Source of the DNA: Hyphomicrobiales bacterium
Lineage (GTDB): Bacteria; Pseudomonadota; Alphaproteobacteria; Rhizobiales; Devosiaceae
NCBI GenBank assembly: GCA_026981645.1
Contig: JALSII010000008.1
Span: 40,618 to 104,617 of the forward strand
Length of the DNA stretch: 64,000 nucleotides
Direction of reading: 5' to 3'
Shown here: piece after piece, positions 1-10,291 of the stretch
Layout: each line of letters begins with the position of its first letter
Numbering within the stretch: the first letter of the stretch is position 1
Notes under the pieces: generated by a model
What the model was told of the DNA's origin: nothing
Seen by the model: only the letters and a program-made list of their open reading frames with translations
The model's database searches: none
Position numbers and translations under genes: made by a program

Positions 1-1095
1 CACGATACGGGTCGGGCCAGTGGCTGCGTCCGCCAGAAGCCCGACGCTCAGAATGATCAGAATGATATGTCCCTGCGCATAACTTGCGCCAAACAGGGAG
101 AGGATAAGGTCGCCGTAAAACATGAAAGCGATGAATATGCCCACCGAAAAGATAAAGCCCGCCCAGGCGCAAAAGCTAGTCACCGCCTGAGCGCGACGCA
201 TTTCCTTGGCGTGATAGTGGCGCGACACCATTGGGGCAATCACCAGAGTAATGGCAAACATGAACAGGGTCATCAGCCCGGCGGTGCGAAATGCATTGAA
301 ATAGACCCCAGCGCTTTCAGCGGCAACCATCAGCCCCACAAGCACCACGTCCACATTAAGGGCAGCGGAATCAACCACCGTGCCGACAAGAAACCAGCGC
401 GAAGCCTTGCCACGCTCGGACCAGTAGCTCCCAAGGCCACCAAAACCGATGCCGTTGGCATATCCTTGTCTTTTGCCGACGAAAAACTGCAAGGCCAGCG
501 CAAAGGTGAGTAACACCGCACTCAGCGCCAGCGCCGCAAATCCACTCAGGTCCGCGCCCTGCAGGTAAAGCCACCACACGATACCGGGCACCAGAATGCG
601 CCACAGAATATCGCGCGGCAAAAGCGCCGACCACACCGAACCCTGCGCCCTTAACACCGAAGAACCATATTCCGCCGCCGCCATCGGCAGGATAAGCAGC
701 GCCGCTCCAAACAGATGCAGGAACGCACCCGGATCGGAACCTATCAGCCCCAGCAAAAGCGCAACAAGGGCGAGTACGGCACTAAGCCCGGCACTAGCCA
801 GCAATACCAGCGCCCATCCCGATTTTAGAGCGTTGAGAGCCTTTTGCGGCGCGTTGGCAACCTGTTCTTCCGGCCAGTAGCGCAATATCGCCGTCTGCTG
901 ACCCATGGCCGCCCCAATGGCCAGCATGGTGGCCAGCGCAAAACCAAAAGCAAACTGGCCGTAAGCAACTTCCCCCATGGCGCGCGAAAGGGCCACGAAC
1001 ATCAGATAGGTGAGGCCTGCGGTCGCCACCTTGATGAGCAGAGAAACCAGAGATTTCAGCAGTCCCGCCCTTACGACGGATTTGATCTCGGACAC
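1..1095 (-). CDS. Polysaccharide/oligosaccharide flippase-like membrane protein, C-terminus cut off by window edge
   Basis: The reverse strand is open for 365 codons from a GTG at 1095 to the window edge. An in-frame TGA lies shortly upstream (about 1138-1140) and no ATG lies between, so GTG is the best start; a weak GAGAAG precedes it. The product is very hydrophobic, with repeated helix pairs separated by short basic loops. The N-terminal helix, a Gly-rich MGEVAYGQFAFG segment and the following helices resemble the MOP/Wzx polysaccharide exporters that flip lipid-linked sugars across the inner membrane. Family assignment rests on topology and general resemblance, so the substrate is unknown. 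It is divergent from the glutamate dehydrogenase gene. The C-terminal part lies outside the window. Confidence 0.7.
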   Translation of the reverse strand, partial: MSEIKSVVRAGLLKSLVSLLIKVATAGLTYLMFVALSRAMGEVAYGQFAFGFALATMLAIGAAMGQQTAILRYWPEEQVANAPQKALNALKSGWALVLLASAGLSAVLALVALLLGLIGSDPGAFLHLFGAALLILPMAAAEYGSSVLRAQGSVWSALLPRDILWRILVPGIVWWLYLQGADLSGFAALALSAVLLTFALALQFFVGKRQGYANGIGFGGLGSYWSERGKASRWFLVGTVVDSAALNVDVVLVGLMVAAESAGVYFNAFRTAGLMTLFMFAITLVIAPMVSRHYHAKEMRRAQAVTSFCAWAGFIFSVGIFIAFMFYGDLILSLFGASYAQGHIILIILSVGLLADAATGPTRIV

Positions 1096-1222
1096 TTCTT
1101 CTCGCTCTCTTTGGATTGCCGCATGTGGGAAGTAGAATCAAACCCGCCCCCCCAGAGTATGACGCAAACTCGCTACCGAGCCGTTACCAGGGCTTGCCCG
1201 CCTGCAAATGGCCAGTGGACAT

Positions 1223-1289
1223 TTGACAAGCCGGCAAACAATCTAGATCAATGCTTGAAGAGGTGATTCTAGTCGAATAAGGGGCCACA
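1223..1289 (+). promoter_or_regulatory. Candidate promoter and ribosome binding site of the glutamate dehydrogenase gene
   Basis: A perfect TTGACA box lies at 1223-1228 in the divergent region between the flippase and the dehydrogenase. No convincing -10 box sits at 17 bases; TAGATC at 1244-1249 is the nearest, at a 15-base spacing. The ribosome binding site AAGGGG lies 6 bases before the ATG at 1290. The promoter part is a weak call. Confidence 0.35.
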
Positions 1290-4200
1290 ATGTCGACGCC
1301 AGAGACCGCCACCAAACTCAGAGAACAAGCCTTGGATTATGCCAACTCTCTGAAAGGGGAAAATACCAGCTATTCGCGTTTTTTGACTCACGTCATCAAC
1401 GCCACCGACGAGCAGGACGCCGCCACCTACAGCACCGAGGAATTCCACGCCATCATGGAGCACTCATTCTCCCATTTTGGCAAGCGCGCTACCGGTGAGC
1501 ATCTCATCCATATCTGGAAACCTGAGGAGAACGACCCCCGCGGTGTTCAGATTATTGATATTTTCCTGACCGATATGCCCTTCGTTGTTGATTCGGTTCT
1601 GGCGGCAGTGCGCGCCATGGGCGGCACCATCCGCATGTTTATCCATCCCATCCTGCCCATAAATTCCGAAACGAAACCCTGGAGTGTCCTTGAAAAACCC
1701 GGCGCCGGAATCCGCGCCGAAAGTTTTCTGCAGGTGCATATCGACCCCATCAATGATGAAGTGGCCCTGGCCCGGCTTTATGATGAACTTGATACTGTAC
1801 TCACCGATGTTCGCCGCACGGTGCGCGGCTGGCGGCCCATGCTTGAGCGCCTCAAAAAACTGATCCAGTCCTACCGGCAAACTCCCCCGGATGTGCCCTC
1901 CCCGGTTTTGGCCGAGGTACTGCATTTTCTGGCCTGGCTTGCCGACCACAACTTCACCTTCCTTGGCATGCGCGAATACAAACTGACCGGAGAGGGTGAC
2001 GACATCAGCCTGAAGCCACTCAAAGGCGGCGGACTTGGAGTCCTGGAAGACCCCAAATTTCTGTTTCTGCGCAGTGGTGCCCAATATGTGGAAATGACCC
2101 CGCAGCATGCCGAATTCCTGAAAAAGCCTGAACCCATAATGGTCACCAAGGCCAATGTAAGCTCTCGCGTTCACCGCCGCACCCACATGGATTATGTAGG
2201 CATCAAGCTTTATGACAAACACGGTGCTCTGAGCGGAGAATTGCGCATCATTGGCCTGTTCACCTCCATGTCGCTGGCCACACCACACACCGAGGTACCC
2301 CTTATCCGGCGCAAGGTCGCCGAAGTCATGCGTCGCTCAAAGCTGGAGCCGGGCAGCCACGCGGGCAAGGCACTGATGGCGGCCCTCGAGAACTACCCCC
2401 GCGAGGAATTATTCCAGATCGGGGAAAACCAGCTTTTCGAATTCGCCACCCTGATTGCAGCCCTGCCCGACCGGCCTCGGGTGCGGGTTTTACCCCGCAT
2501 TGATCGTTTCGATAATTTTGTCTCGGTGCTGCTCTATCTTCCCCGCGATCATTACGACTCAGGGGTCCGGGAACGGGTGGGCGATTATCTGGCCCAAGTC
2601 TATGATGGCCGTGTTTCGGCCTATTATCCCCATTTCCCCGAAGGCGAGATGGTGCGCATTCATTTTATTCTGGGACGTAATGGCGGCAAAACCCCCCGCC
2701 CCCGTCGCTCCGAACTCGAATCGGTGGTAACCGACCTCATACGCACCTTTGGCGACCGCATGAAAAGTGCCGCCAAGGATCCCTCCTTCGTCGATGACTA
2801 TCGGGACGCATTTTCCCCCGGATATCAGTCCAACAATACCCATCTGGACGCGCTGGATGATATCGCAATACTCAAATCACTTGCCGGACCCGGCGATATC
2901 GCCGTCAACCTGAAAAGTTCGGGCAACGGCGCGGGTGCGCTGGTGCTTAAGGTTTATCACCCGGAGGACCCCATTCCCCTGTCGGCCCGTGTGCCTTTGC
3001 TGGAGAATTTCGGGTTTCAGGTTATCGACGAACATTCCTATCTGGTGCGGCCGCGCAATCAGCCTGAAGCCTATGTCCATGAGATGCAGATCGAACTTGC
3101 TGATGCCAATGATCTGGACATCGCAAGTCTGGGTGCTCGGCTTGAGCGTTCCATCAAGGCCATCTGGGCAGGAACCGCCGAAAGCGACGGCCTGAACCGG
3201 CTGGCAATCTCTGCCGGACTGGAATGGGATGATATTGCTCTATTGCGCTGCCTGTCGCGCTATATGCGCCAGATCGGCATTGCATTTTCCCAGCGCTATG
3301 TTTTCACCGCCCTTGATTGCCACGGCGATATTGTGCGCGATCTGGTCAAACTGTTCTATATTTTGCATGACCCCGCTTTTGAAGGCGACCGGGATGCAGA
3401 AGCACAAGAGTGCGAAGCCCGCATCGTTGCAGCACTCGAATTGATTACCTCGAGCGACGAAGACCGCATCGTGCGTCATTTCCTCAACCTGATGCAAAGC
3501 TCGCTGCGCACCAATTTTTTCCAGAGCGATGATGAAGGCAACCACCGCCCGGCGCTGGCCATCAAGTTTGATTCCGCAAAAATAGACAATCTGCCTGCTC
3601 CCCGTCCCTATCGCGAAATTACCGTCTACAGCCCGCGCCTTGAAGGTATTCACCTGCGCGGCGGCGCCATCGCCCGTGGGGGCCTGCGCTGGTCCGACCG
3701 CCCCGAAGATTTCCGCACCGAAATTCTGGGGCTGGTCAAAGCCCAGATGACCAAAAATGCCGTGATTGTGCCGGTAGGGGCCAAGGGCGGCTTTGTACCC
3801 AAGCAGATGCCCCAGAACCCGGACCGCGAGACCTTCATTGCCGAGGGCACCGCCTGTTACAAGATTTTCATCGGCGCCCTGCTCGATATTACCGATAATC
3901 TGGACGGGGATACGGTTATCCCGCCGCAAAATGTGGTGCGTCACGATGGTGATGACCCCTATCTGGTGGTCGCCGCCGACAAGGGCACAGCAACATTTTC
4001 CGACATCGCCAACGCTATTTCCGAAGAACGCAATTTCTGGCTCGGGGACGCCTTTGCCTCGGGGGGTCGGTGGGTTACGACCATAAAAAAATGGGCATTA
4101 CCGCCCGGGGTGCCTGGGAGGCGGTCAAACGCCACTTCCGTGAAATGGACAGGGATATCCAGACATCGCCTTTCACCGCGGCCGGTGTTGGTGACATGTC

Positions 4201-6061
4201 CGGGGATGTGTTCGGCAATGGCATGTTGCTCTCCAAACAGACCCGGCTGATTGCCGCCTTTGACCACCGGGACATTTTCATCGACCCCGACCCCGATGCC
4301 AAAAAGAGCTTTGCCGAGCGCCAGCGCCTGTTCGATATGGGCCGCTCAAGCTGGCAGGACTACGACACAAGCCTGCTCTCAGAAGGCGGCGGCATTTTCC
4401 CGCGCTCCTCCAAGACTATCACCCTTTCAAAACAGGCCCGTGAGGCCATTGGTCTTTCAAAAGAGGTGGCAACTCCTCAGGAGGTGATGCAGGCCATCCT
4501 CAAGGCCAAAGTCGACCTGCTCTGGTTCGGGGGTATCGGCACCTATGTGCGCAGCACTTCCGAAAGCAACGCCGACGCCGACGACAAGGCTAATGACGCC
4601 ATCCGTATTACCGGCAAACAAGTCGGCGCCAAAGTCATTGGTGAAGGGGCCAATCTGGGCATAACCCAGCTTGCCCGCATCGAATTTGCCCAGCATGGGG
4701 GGTGCGTGGATACTGACGCCATCCACAATTCTGCCGGGGTGAACTCTTCCGACCTTGAAGTGAACATCAAAATCGCCCTTGGCACTCTGGTGCGTGATGG
4801 AGTGTGGAGTATTGAGGAGCGCAATGATTTTCTCGCCGATATGACCGATGAGGTTGCCGAACTTTGCTTAAAGAACAACTATCTGCAAACCCTCACCCTG
4901 TCGCTGGTCGAGCGCCGGGGCATGGACGAATTCACCGACCTGGTGGGCCTGATGCAATCCCTTGAGGCTGCAGGCGAGCTGGACCGCCCGGTCGAGTTTT
5001 TGCCCGATGATGCGGAAATAGCGGAGCGGGCTATCGCCCAGAGGCCCCTGACCCGGCCCGAGGTTTCCATTCTTCTGGCCTATGCCAAAAACACACTTTA
5101 TGCCGACCTGCTCAAATCTTCGGTGCCCGACGACCCCTATCTGGGCAAAGAGCTCTACCGCTATTTCCCCTCCCATCTTGCAGGAAAACAGCCCCAGACC
5201 ATCGAAAACCACCGCCTCCGGCGCGAGGTCATCGCCACCGTTCTGGCCAATGCCATGATAAACCGGGGCGGCCCCGCCTATATCCACAAAATGACCACCG
5301 CGACCAGTGCCGATGGCGCCCAGGTGGCCTTTGCCTATGCGGCGGCCCGGGACAGTTTTGGCCTGACTGACCTCAACTCTGCCATCGACCTTGAGGATAA
5401 CAAAATCACCGGCAAGGTGCAGTTGGCCCTTTATGGCGAAGTGCAGACCCTGATGGTTGCTCAGACCCTGTGGTTTTTACGCAATGTTTCTTTTGAATCG
5501 GGTCTTTCAACCATTGTTGAGCGCTATGCCAGGGGAATCGAGGAAATCCGTTCAAGCCTGTCTGAGCTGCTGCCCCCCTTTATCGCAAAGAGCGTGGCCA
5601 AACAGGCAAAGGGCTTTGAAGAAGGGGGCACCCCCCCAGCTCTGGCCCGCCGGGTTGCTGAACTTTCAGCCCTCACACTGGCCTCTGATATAGTATTGCT
5701 GGCCGAGCAGACCGGCGCGCCGGTACGCACAGCGGCCGAGGGTTATTTCGCCGTGCTCGAACGCTTCCGGCTCGGGCGCATAACAGAACAAAGCCATACC
5801 ATAAAAGTGGCCGACCACTATGACCGCATGGCGCTTGACCGGGCTTTGGCCAACGTCATGCGCGCTCAGCGCGACCTCTCCGAGGACGTGCTGGCAGCAG
5901 GGGATGGCCCCATAAAAGAACGCATGCAGGCCTGGGACACAAATTTTGCCGGAGAAATTGCCCGTATCGAAAAAATGGTCACCGAGTTGACCGAAGGCGA
6001 ACTCTCCGTCTCCCGCCTTTCGGTCGCTGCCGGCCTGCTTTCGGATTTGGCAAGGCACTAA
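1290..6061 (+). pseudogene. gdhZ: NAD-specific glutamate dehydrogenase (large 180-kDa type), interrupted by a one-base frameshift
   Basis: The enzyme oxidatively deaminates glutamate to 2-oxoglutarate with NAD. The reading frame starts at ATG 1290 and is family-like to Ser-Gly at about residue 925. It then runs into non-homologous sequence and stops at 4250. The rest of the protein continues in the -1 frame from about 4067 (SVGYDHKKMGITARGAW) to the TAA at 6059-6061. Adding one G to the run of six at 4061-4066, or a -1 slip there, restores a protein of about 1,590 residues, the family's usual length. The core segment GGLRWSDRPEDFRTE and the NAD-domain segment VIGEGANLG are intact on their respective sides. 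The gene is either a real disruption, a homopolymer sequencing error, or much less likely a programmed frameshift. All other bases look maintained as coding sequence. Confidence 0.88.
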
Positions 6062-6096
6062 CACCGGAGGCAAGGCACTAACACTGGAGGCAAGGC
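6049..6096 (+). repeat. Short tandem repeat, 20-bp unit, about 2.4 copies
   Basis: Two nearly identical 20-base units (6049-6068 and 6069-6088, one C/T difference) are followed by an 8-base partial copy. The first unit contains the stop codon of the glutamate dehydrogenase gene. The second unit and partial copy supply the GGAGG ribosome binding site of the next gene, so the duplication created two Shine-Dalgarno-like GGAGG motifs in tandem. Confidence 0.85.
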
Positions 6097-7140
6097 TTGG
6101 CCGGATTTGTCACCCCCTTTGTGGTCATGGCACTGGCCTATCTGGGTGTTGTGCTCTGGGTGAACAGAAACCGGCCTCCCGGCGACGAAATTTCTGTTTT
6201 GAAACACCCCTCAGGACTTGCGCAACATGTGGGCGCGTCCCTTGATATTACTGTCTGGAACGTCGGTTATGCCGGACTTGGCAAGGGTTCGGACTTTATA
6301 ACCGATGGCGGCAAAAGCCGGTTTCCACCCTCAAGAAAAGCGGTTGCTGACAATCTCAACGCCATCATTGAGACCCTGTCCCAAACAAGGGCCGACCTGT
6401 TTCTGCTTCAGGAGGTTTCGGACCGGAGTCCCCTGAGTTTCTGGCATCCGGTTCGCACCCGCATCATTGAGAGTTTGTCCCAACGGGTAGCCTTCTTCCG
6501 CTCCGACATTTCCAGCCGGGGATTGCCCTTCCCCATAAGAATAGTTCACGGAACACTGACCCTCTCGAATGCCATACCGGTTTCAACGCAAGTGGTGAAA
6601 CTTCCGGCGGAGCCCACCTTCCTTGGTGGAACAATCAAGCGCAATTATGGATTGCTGGTCACCCGCTTTGCCATTGAAAATCTTGAGACCCGGTGGGTGA
6701 TAGCCAACCTGCATCTGGCTGCCTTTGACCCTGAAGGCGCCACCCGCTTCAAACAGCTCGAAGCGGTTTTTGATTTCGCCAGACACGAATATGAACAGGG
6801 AAATTATGTGGTGTTGGGTGGCGACTGGAACCTTGCCCTTGCAAAAAGCAACTTCCCGCACACCACAGATATCAAGCAGCTTTTCTGGCTGGTGGACTTC
6901 CCGGAAGATAAGCTTCCCCCGGGCTGGAAAATTGCCTGCGACAAAACCCGGCCCACGGTGCGCACCAACTACCAGCCCTATGTTAAGGACGAAAACTACA
7001 CCGCCATCATTGACGGGTTTATCGTCTCCCCCAACGTCACCATCAACAAGGTCACCACCACCGACACCGGTTTTGAACACACCGACCATATGCCCGTTTC
7101 AGCAAGCTTCTCGACAAAGCCGCAAGAGGGTCTAAAGTAA
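6097..7140 (+). CDS. Membrane-anchored endonuclease/exonuclease/phosphatase (EEP) family protein
   Basis: The 347-residue product starts with one hydrophobic segment (about residues 2-22, ending in Val-Asn-Arg-Asn-Arg) that looks like an inner-membrane anchor. The EEP fold follows. Its catalytic landmarks are visible: TVWNVGY (metal-site Asn), LLQEVSD (Glu), VLGGDWNLA (Asp-Asn) and HTDHMPVSA (terminal Asp-His). EEP proteins hydrolyse phosphodiester or phosphomonoester bonds in nucleic acids, lipids or signalling molecules; nothing here fixes the substrate. The TTG start is chosen because GGAGG stands 6 bases upstream and the alternative ATG at 6127 would remove part of the anchor. It probably shares a transcript with the dehydrogenase. 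Confidence 0.8.
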   Translation: MAGFVTPFVVMALAYLGVVLWVNRNRPPGDEISVLKHPSGLAQHVGASLDITVWNVGYAGLGKGSDFITDGGKSRFPPSRKAVADNLNAIIETLSQTRADLFLLQEVSDRSPLSFWHPVRTRIIESLSQRVAFFRSDISSRGLPFPIRIVHGTLTLSNAIPVSTQVVKLPAEPTFLGGTIKRNYGLLVTRFAIENLETRWVIANLHLAAFDPEGATRFKQLEAVFDFARHEYEQGNYVVLGGDWNLALAKSNFPHTTDIKQLFWLVDFPEDKLPPGWKIACDKTRPTVRTNYQPYVKDENYTAIIDGFIVSPNVTINKVTTTDTGFEHTDHMPVSASFSTKPQEGLK

Positions 7141-7167
7141 ACCCGGATAGCGGAGGGGACAAATTCT

Positions 7168-8571
7168 ATGCGTGAGACCAAAACTTCAAAAAAGGGGGTA
7201 TTTTCCTGGATGCTGTTTGACTGGGCCGCCCAGCCCTTTCACACGCTTCTCATCACTTTTATTTTCGCCCCCTATTTTGTTGCAAAAGTTGTGTCCAACC
7301 CATGGGCGGAAGGAGAATATGCGGGCGATACCATTCTGGAAGGTGTCCAGAAAATTCCCGATGCCGTCTATGGACAGCAACTCTGGGGGCAGGCTCTGGG
7401 AATCGGGGGCATTTTCATCGCCCTGATGGCCCCTTTTCTTGGGGCCATGGCCGACGCCACCGGCCCGCGCAAACCCTGGATTGCAGTTTTTTCCTTCGCC
7501 GTCATCGCCGGAACAGCGCTGTTATGGCTGGCTACACCGGACGGAAACGCGCCGGTGACCCTGATTCTGCTCGCCTTTGTTCTGGCTCTCATCGGCATTG
7601 AATTTTCCACCGTCTTCACCAACTCCATGATGCCCTCCCTGGTTCCCCGCTCCGAAATGGGTAAACTTTCGGGTTCGGGCTGGGCGCTCGGTTACATAGG
7701 GGGCATCCTCGCCCTGATTGTCGTGCTCGGTTTCATGGTCGCCGACCCGGTATCAAACAAAACCCTGCTCGGCTTCACCCCCGCTTTTGGCCTTGACGCC
7801 ACCCAATATGAGGGGGAGCGGGCCACCGGGCCGCTGACCGCAATCTGGTATCTGGTCTTTATTCTACCGCTTTTTTTGTTCACCCCGGATACTCCAAAAC
7901 GCCCCGGGCAGACAAATGCGGTAAAAACCGCCCTTAAAAACCTCTGGGAAACCATCCGCCAACTTCCCGCCCGCAGGTCCTATTTGTCGTTTCTCATCAC
8001 CTCGATGTTTTACCGCGACGGGCTCAACGGGCTGTTTATGTTTGGCGGCATTTATGCCGCCGGCGTTCTGGGCATGAGCACAACCCAACTCGGCATTTTT
8101 GGCATTCTGGCCGCTCTTGCCGGAGCCATCGGCGCATTTGCCGGAGGCAGGCTGGACGCAAGGTTCGGACCAAAAACCGTGGTCTTCTGGTCATGCTGGC
8201 TGTTGTTCATCGCCGGAACCATCATTGTCTCGTCCACCCCGCAAAGCATTTTGTTTGTTGTGCCTGTCACTTCGGGCAGTACACCCCTGATTGTATTTTA
8301 TATTGCCGGCTCGCTGATTGGAGCGGCGGGCGGCGCTTTGCAGGCAGCCTCACGCACCCTTCTGGTCGATCAGGTGGAAGAAAGCGAAGCTACCGAAGCC
8401 TTTGGTCTTTATGCCCTGACCGGGCGGGCCACTTCGTTTATCGCCCCGCTTTCGATTGCCGCGGTAACCGCCGCCACCCAGAGCCAGCGCATCGGCATCA
8501 CCCCCATTTTGGTGTTGATTGCCTTGGGTGCCCTGGGGCTGTTTTGGGTGAAAGAGAGAAAAGGGGGGTAA
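7168..8571 (+). CDS. UMF1/Atg22-type major facilitator superfamily transporter
   Basis: The 467-residue protein has about twelve hydrophobic helices and begins with the [16 protein letters not shown] signature typical of the UMF1 branch of MFS carriers (relatives of yeast Atg22). The conserved cytoplasmic loop after helix 2 reads [13 protein letters not shown], matching the MFS loop motif. UMF1 proteins are thought to export amino acids or similar small solutes, but bacterial members are mostly uncharacterised. It lies 27 bases after the EEP gene on the same strand and ends 4 bases before the convergent purH stop, so no terminator fits between them. Confidence 0.85.
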   Translation: MRETKTSKKGVFSWMLFDWAAQPFHTLLITFIFAPYFVAKVVSNPWAEGEYAGDTILEGVQKIPDAVYGQQLWGQALGIGGIFIALMAPFLGAMADATGPRKPWIAVFSFAVIAGTALLWLATPDGNAPVTLILLAFVLALIGIEFSTVFTNSMMPSLVPRSEMGKLSGSGWALGYIGGILALIVVLGFMVADPVSNKTLLGFTPAFGLDATQYEGERATGPLTAIWYLVFILPLFLFTPDTPKRPGQTNAVKTALKNLWETIRQLPARRSYLSFLITSMFYRDGLNGLFMFGGIYAAGVLGMSTTQLGIFGILAALAGAIGAFAGGRLDARFGPKTVVFWSCWLLFIAGTIIVSSTPQSILFVVPVTSGSTPLIVFYIAGSLIGAAGGALQAASRTLLVDQVEESEATEAFGLYALTGRATSFIAPLSIAAVTAATQSQRIGITPILVLIALGALGLFWVKERKGG

Positions 8572-8575
8572 AGCA

Positions 8576-10171
8576 TCAGTGCCGGAAGTGGCGCATGCCG
8601 GTAAACACCATGGCAATGCCCGCCTTGTCGGCAGCGGCAATCACTTCCTCGTCACGGATTGAGCCTCCGGGCTGAATAACTGCCGTTGCCCCCGCCCTGA
8701 TCGCTGCAACCAAACCATCGGCAAAGGGAAAAAATGCGTCCGAGGCAACGACCGAGCCAACGCTGAGCGCCTGCTTCTGCCCCAGTGCTTTTGCCGCTTC
8801 TTTGGATTTGCGGTGCGCAACAAGTGTTGAATCAAGTCGGCTCATCTGGCCGGCGCCAATGCCCACACTCGCCCCGTCTTTGACATAAACAATGGCATTG
8901 GATTTTACATGCTTGGCAATGATGGCAGCCAGGCGCAAATCAGCCATCTCTTTTTTACTGGGCGCGCGCTTGGTCACTGTCCTGAGTTCGCAATCATCCA
9001 CATTGCGATTGTCTCTGCTTTGCACCAGCAGTCCCCCGGAAACGGAACGCACATCTAAAGCCTCGCTCTTGCGGTCGGCAAGGCCACCGCTGAGCAGAAG
9101 GCGCAGGTTCTTCTTTGTTTCAAAAACTGCCAACGCCCCGGGGCTGGCGGAAGGCGCAATGATAACTTCGGTGAACACTTTGATGATTTCCTCGGCCAGC
9201 GAGGTGTTGATATGCCCGTTCAAGGCGATAACGCCGCCAAACGCGCTCACCGGATCACAAGCCAGAGCTTTTTGATATGCCGATATCAGGTCATCTCCAA
9301 GACCCACACCGCAGGGATTGGCATGTTTGATTATCGCCACTGCCGCGCACTGTTCCGGATCAAATTCACTGATCAGCTCAAAGGCAGCGTCCGTATCGTT
9401 GATATTGTTGTAGGAAAGCTGTTTTCCCTGCACCTGCTCGGCGCTGGCCACGCCCGGTCGGGAGGCCCCTTGCGTGTAAAATGCCGCCCACTGGTGGGGG
9501 TTTTCTCCGTACCGCATGACCTGTTGCAGCCTGCCCGAAACCGAGCGCCAGGGCAGGTCGGGATAGTCAAGGCTCCGGGAAAACCAGTTTGACACCGCTC
9601 CGTCATAAGCCGCAGTGCGGGCATAGGCTTTTGCTGCCAGCTTCTGACGCACATCAAAGGGAATCTGACCCTCATCCTTGATGTGAGTGGCAACCATATC
9701 ATAATCATCCGGGTCAACAATCACACTGACATCGCGATGATTCTTTGCCGCAGAACGGATCATTGCCGGCCCGCCAATATCTATGTTTTCAATAATTTCA
9801 TCATAGTCCGCACCCGCTGCCACCTTTGCCTCAAAGGGATAGAGATTGACCACTACCATATCAATGACAGGGATCTGGTGAATACGCATGGCGCTTTTGT
9901 GATTTTCATTGTCCCGCACCGCAAGAATGCCCCCATGCACTTTGGGGTGCAGGGTTTTGACCCGTCCATCCATCATCTCGGGCGAGCCGGTCAATTCACT
10001 GATATCGATGACGGCAATATCGCTGTCTTCAAGCAGCTTTCGTGTGCCCCCGGTTGAGACAATCTCGACCCCTGCCGAAGCAAGGGAACGTGCAAAATCT
10101 TCAAGGCCCCGCTTGTCCGAAACCGAAACCAGCGCCCGCCGAACCGCGCACTTTCCGCCGTCTCTGTTCAT
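8576..10171 (-). CDS. purH: Bifunctional AICAR formyltransferase / IMP cyclohydrolase
   Basis: PurH performs the last two steps of purine synthesis in the cytosol: formylation of AICAR with 10-formyl-tetrahydrofolate, then ring closure to IMP. The 531-residue length is normal. The N-terminal MGS-like cyclohydrolase domain (about residues 1-200) shows [11 protein letters not shown] and the segment [14 protein letters not shown]. The C-terminal transformylase domain carries [13 protein letters not shown] sequence (here [11 protein letters not shown]), [12 protein letters not shown] and the terminal [15 protein letters not shown]. The start is the ATG at 10171, preceded by AGAGGTGAG-like bases. 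It lies downstream of the heparinase-like gene on the same strand, an order common in Hyphomicrobiales. Confidence 0.97.
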   Translation of the reverse strand: MNRDGGKCAVRRALVSVSDKRGLEDFARSLASAGVEIVSTGGTRKLLEDSDIAVIDISELTGSPEMMDGRVKTLHPKVHGGILAVRDNENHKSAMRIHQIPVIDMVVVNLYPFEAKVAAGADYDEIIENIDIGGPAMIRSAAKNHRDVSVIVDPDDYDMVATHIKDEGQIPFDVRQKLAAKAYARTAAYDGAVSNWFSRSLDYPDLPWRSVSGRLQQVMRYGENPHQWAAFYTQGASRPGVASAEQVQGKQLSYNNINDTDAAFELISEFDPEQCAAVAIIKHANPCGVGLGDDLISAYQKALACDPVSAFGGVIALNGHINTSLAEEIIKVFTEVIIAPSASPGALAVFETKKNLRLLLSGGLADRKSEALDVRSVSGGLLVQSRDNRNVDDCELRTVTKRAPSKKEMADLRLAAIIAKHVKSNAIVYVKDGASVGIGAGQMSRLDSTLVAHRKSKEAAKALGQKQALSVGSVVASDAFFPFADGLVAAIRAGATAVIQPGGSIRDEEVIAAADKAGIAMVFTGMRHFRH

Positions 10172-10291
10172 AAACTCACCTCTTTACCGGGTAATTTCCA
10201 GTGCTCGCTAGCACGTCAGATGAGCTTGGGGAACCAAAAGCCCACCCAATTCGCAAGAAATAAATTTTTTGTGCTTTTTCGTGCCCAAAGC

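Noticed and set aside
1464..2288. 274-codon minus-strand frame inside the glutamate dehydrogenase gene
   Set aside because: The plus-strand frame has clear family similarity throughout; the antisense product is a shadow.
4061..4067. Programmed -1 frameshift at G-GGG-GGT as a confirmed mechanism
   Set aside because: The phase fits, but no family precedent is known to me and no clear downstream pseudoknot was seen; an error or mutation in the G run is more likely.
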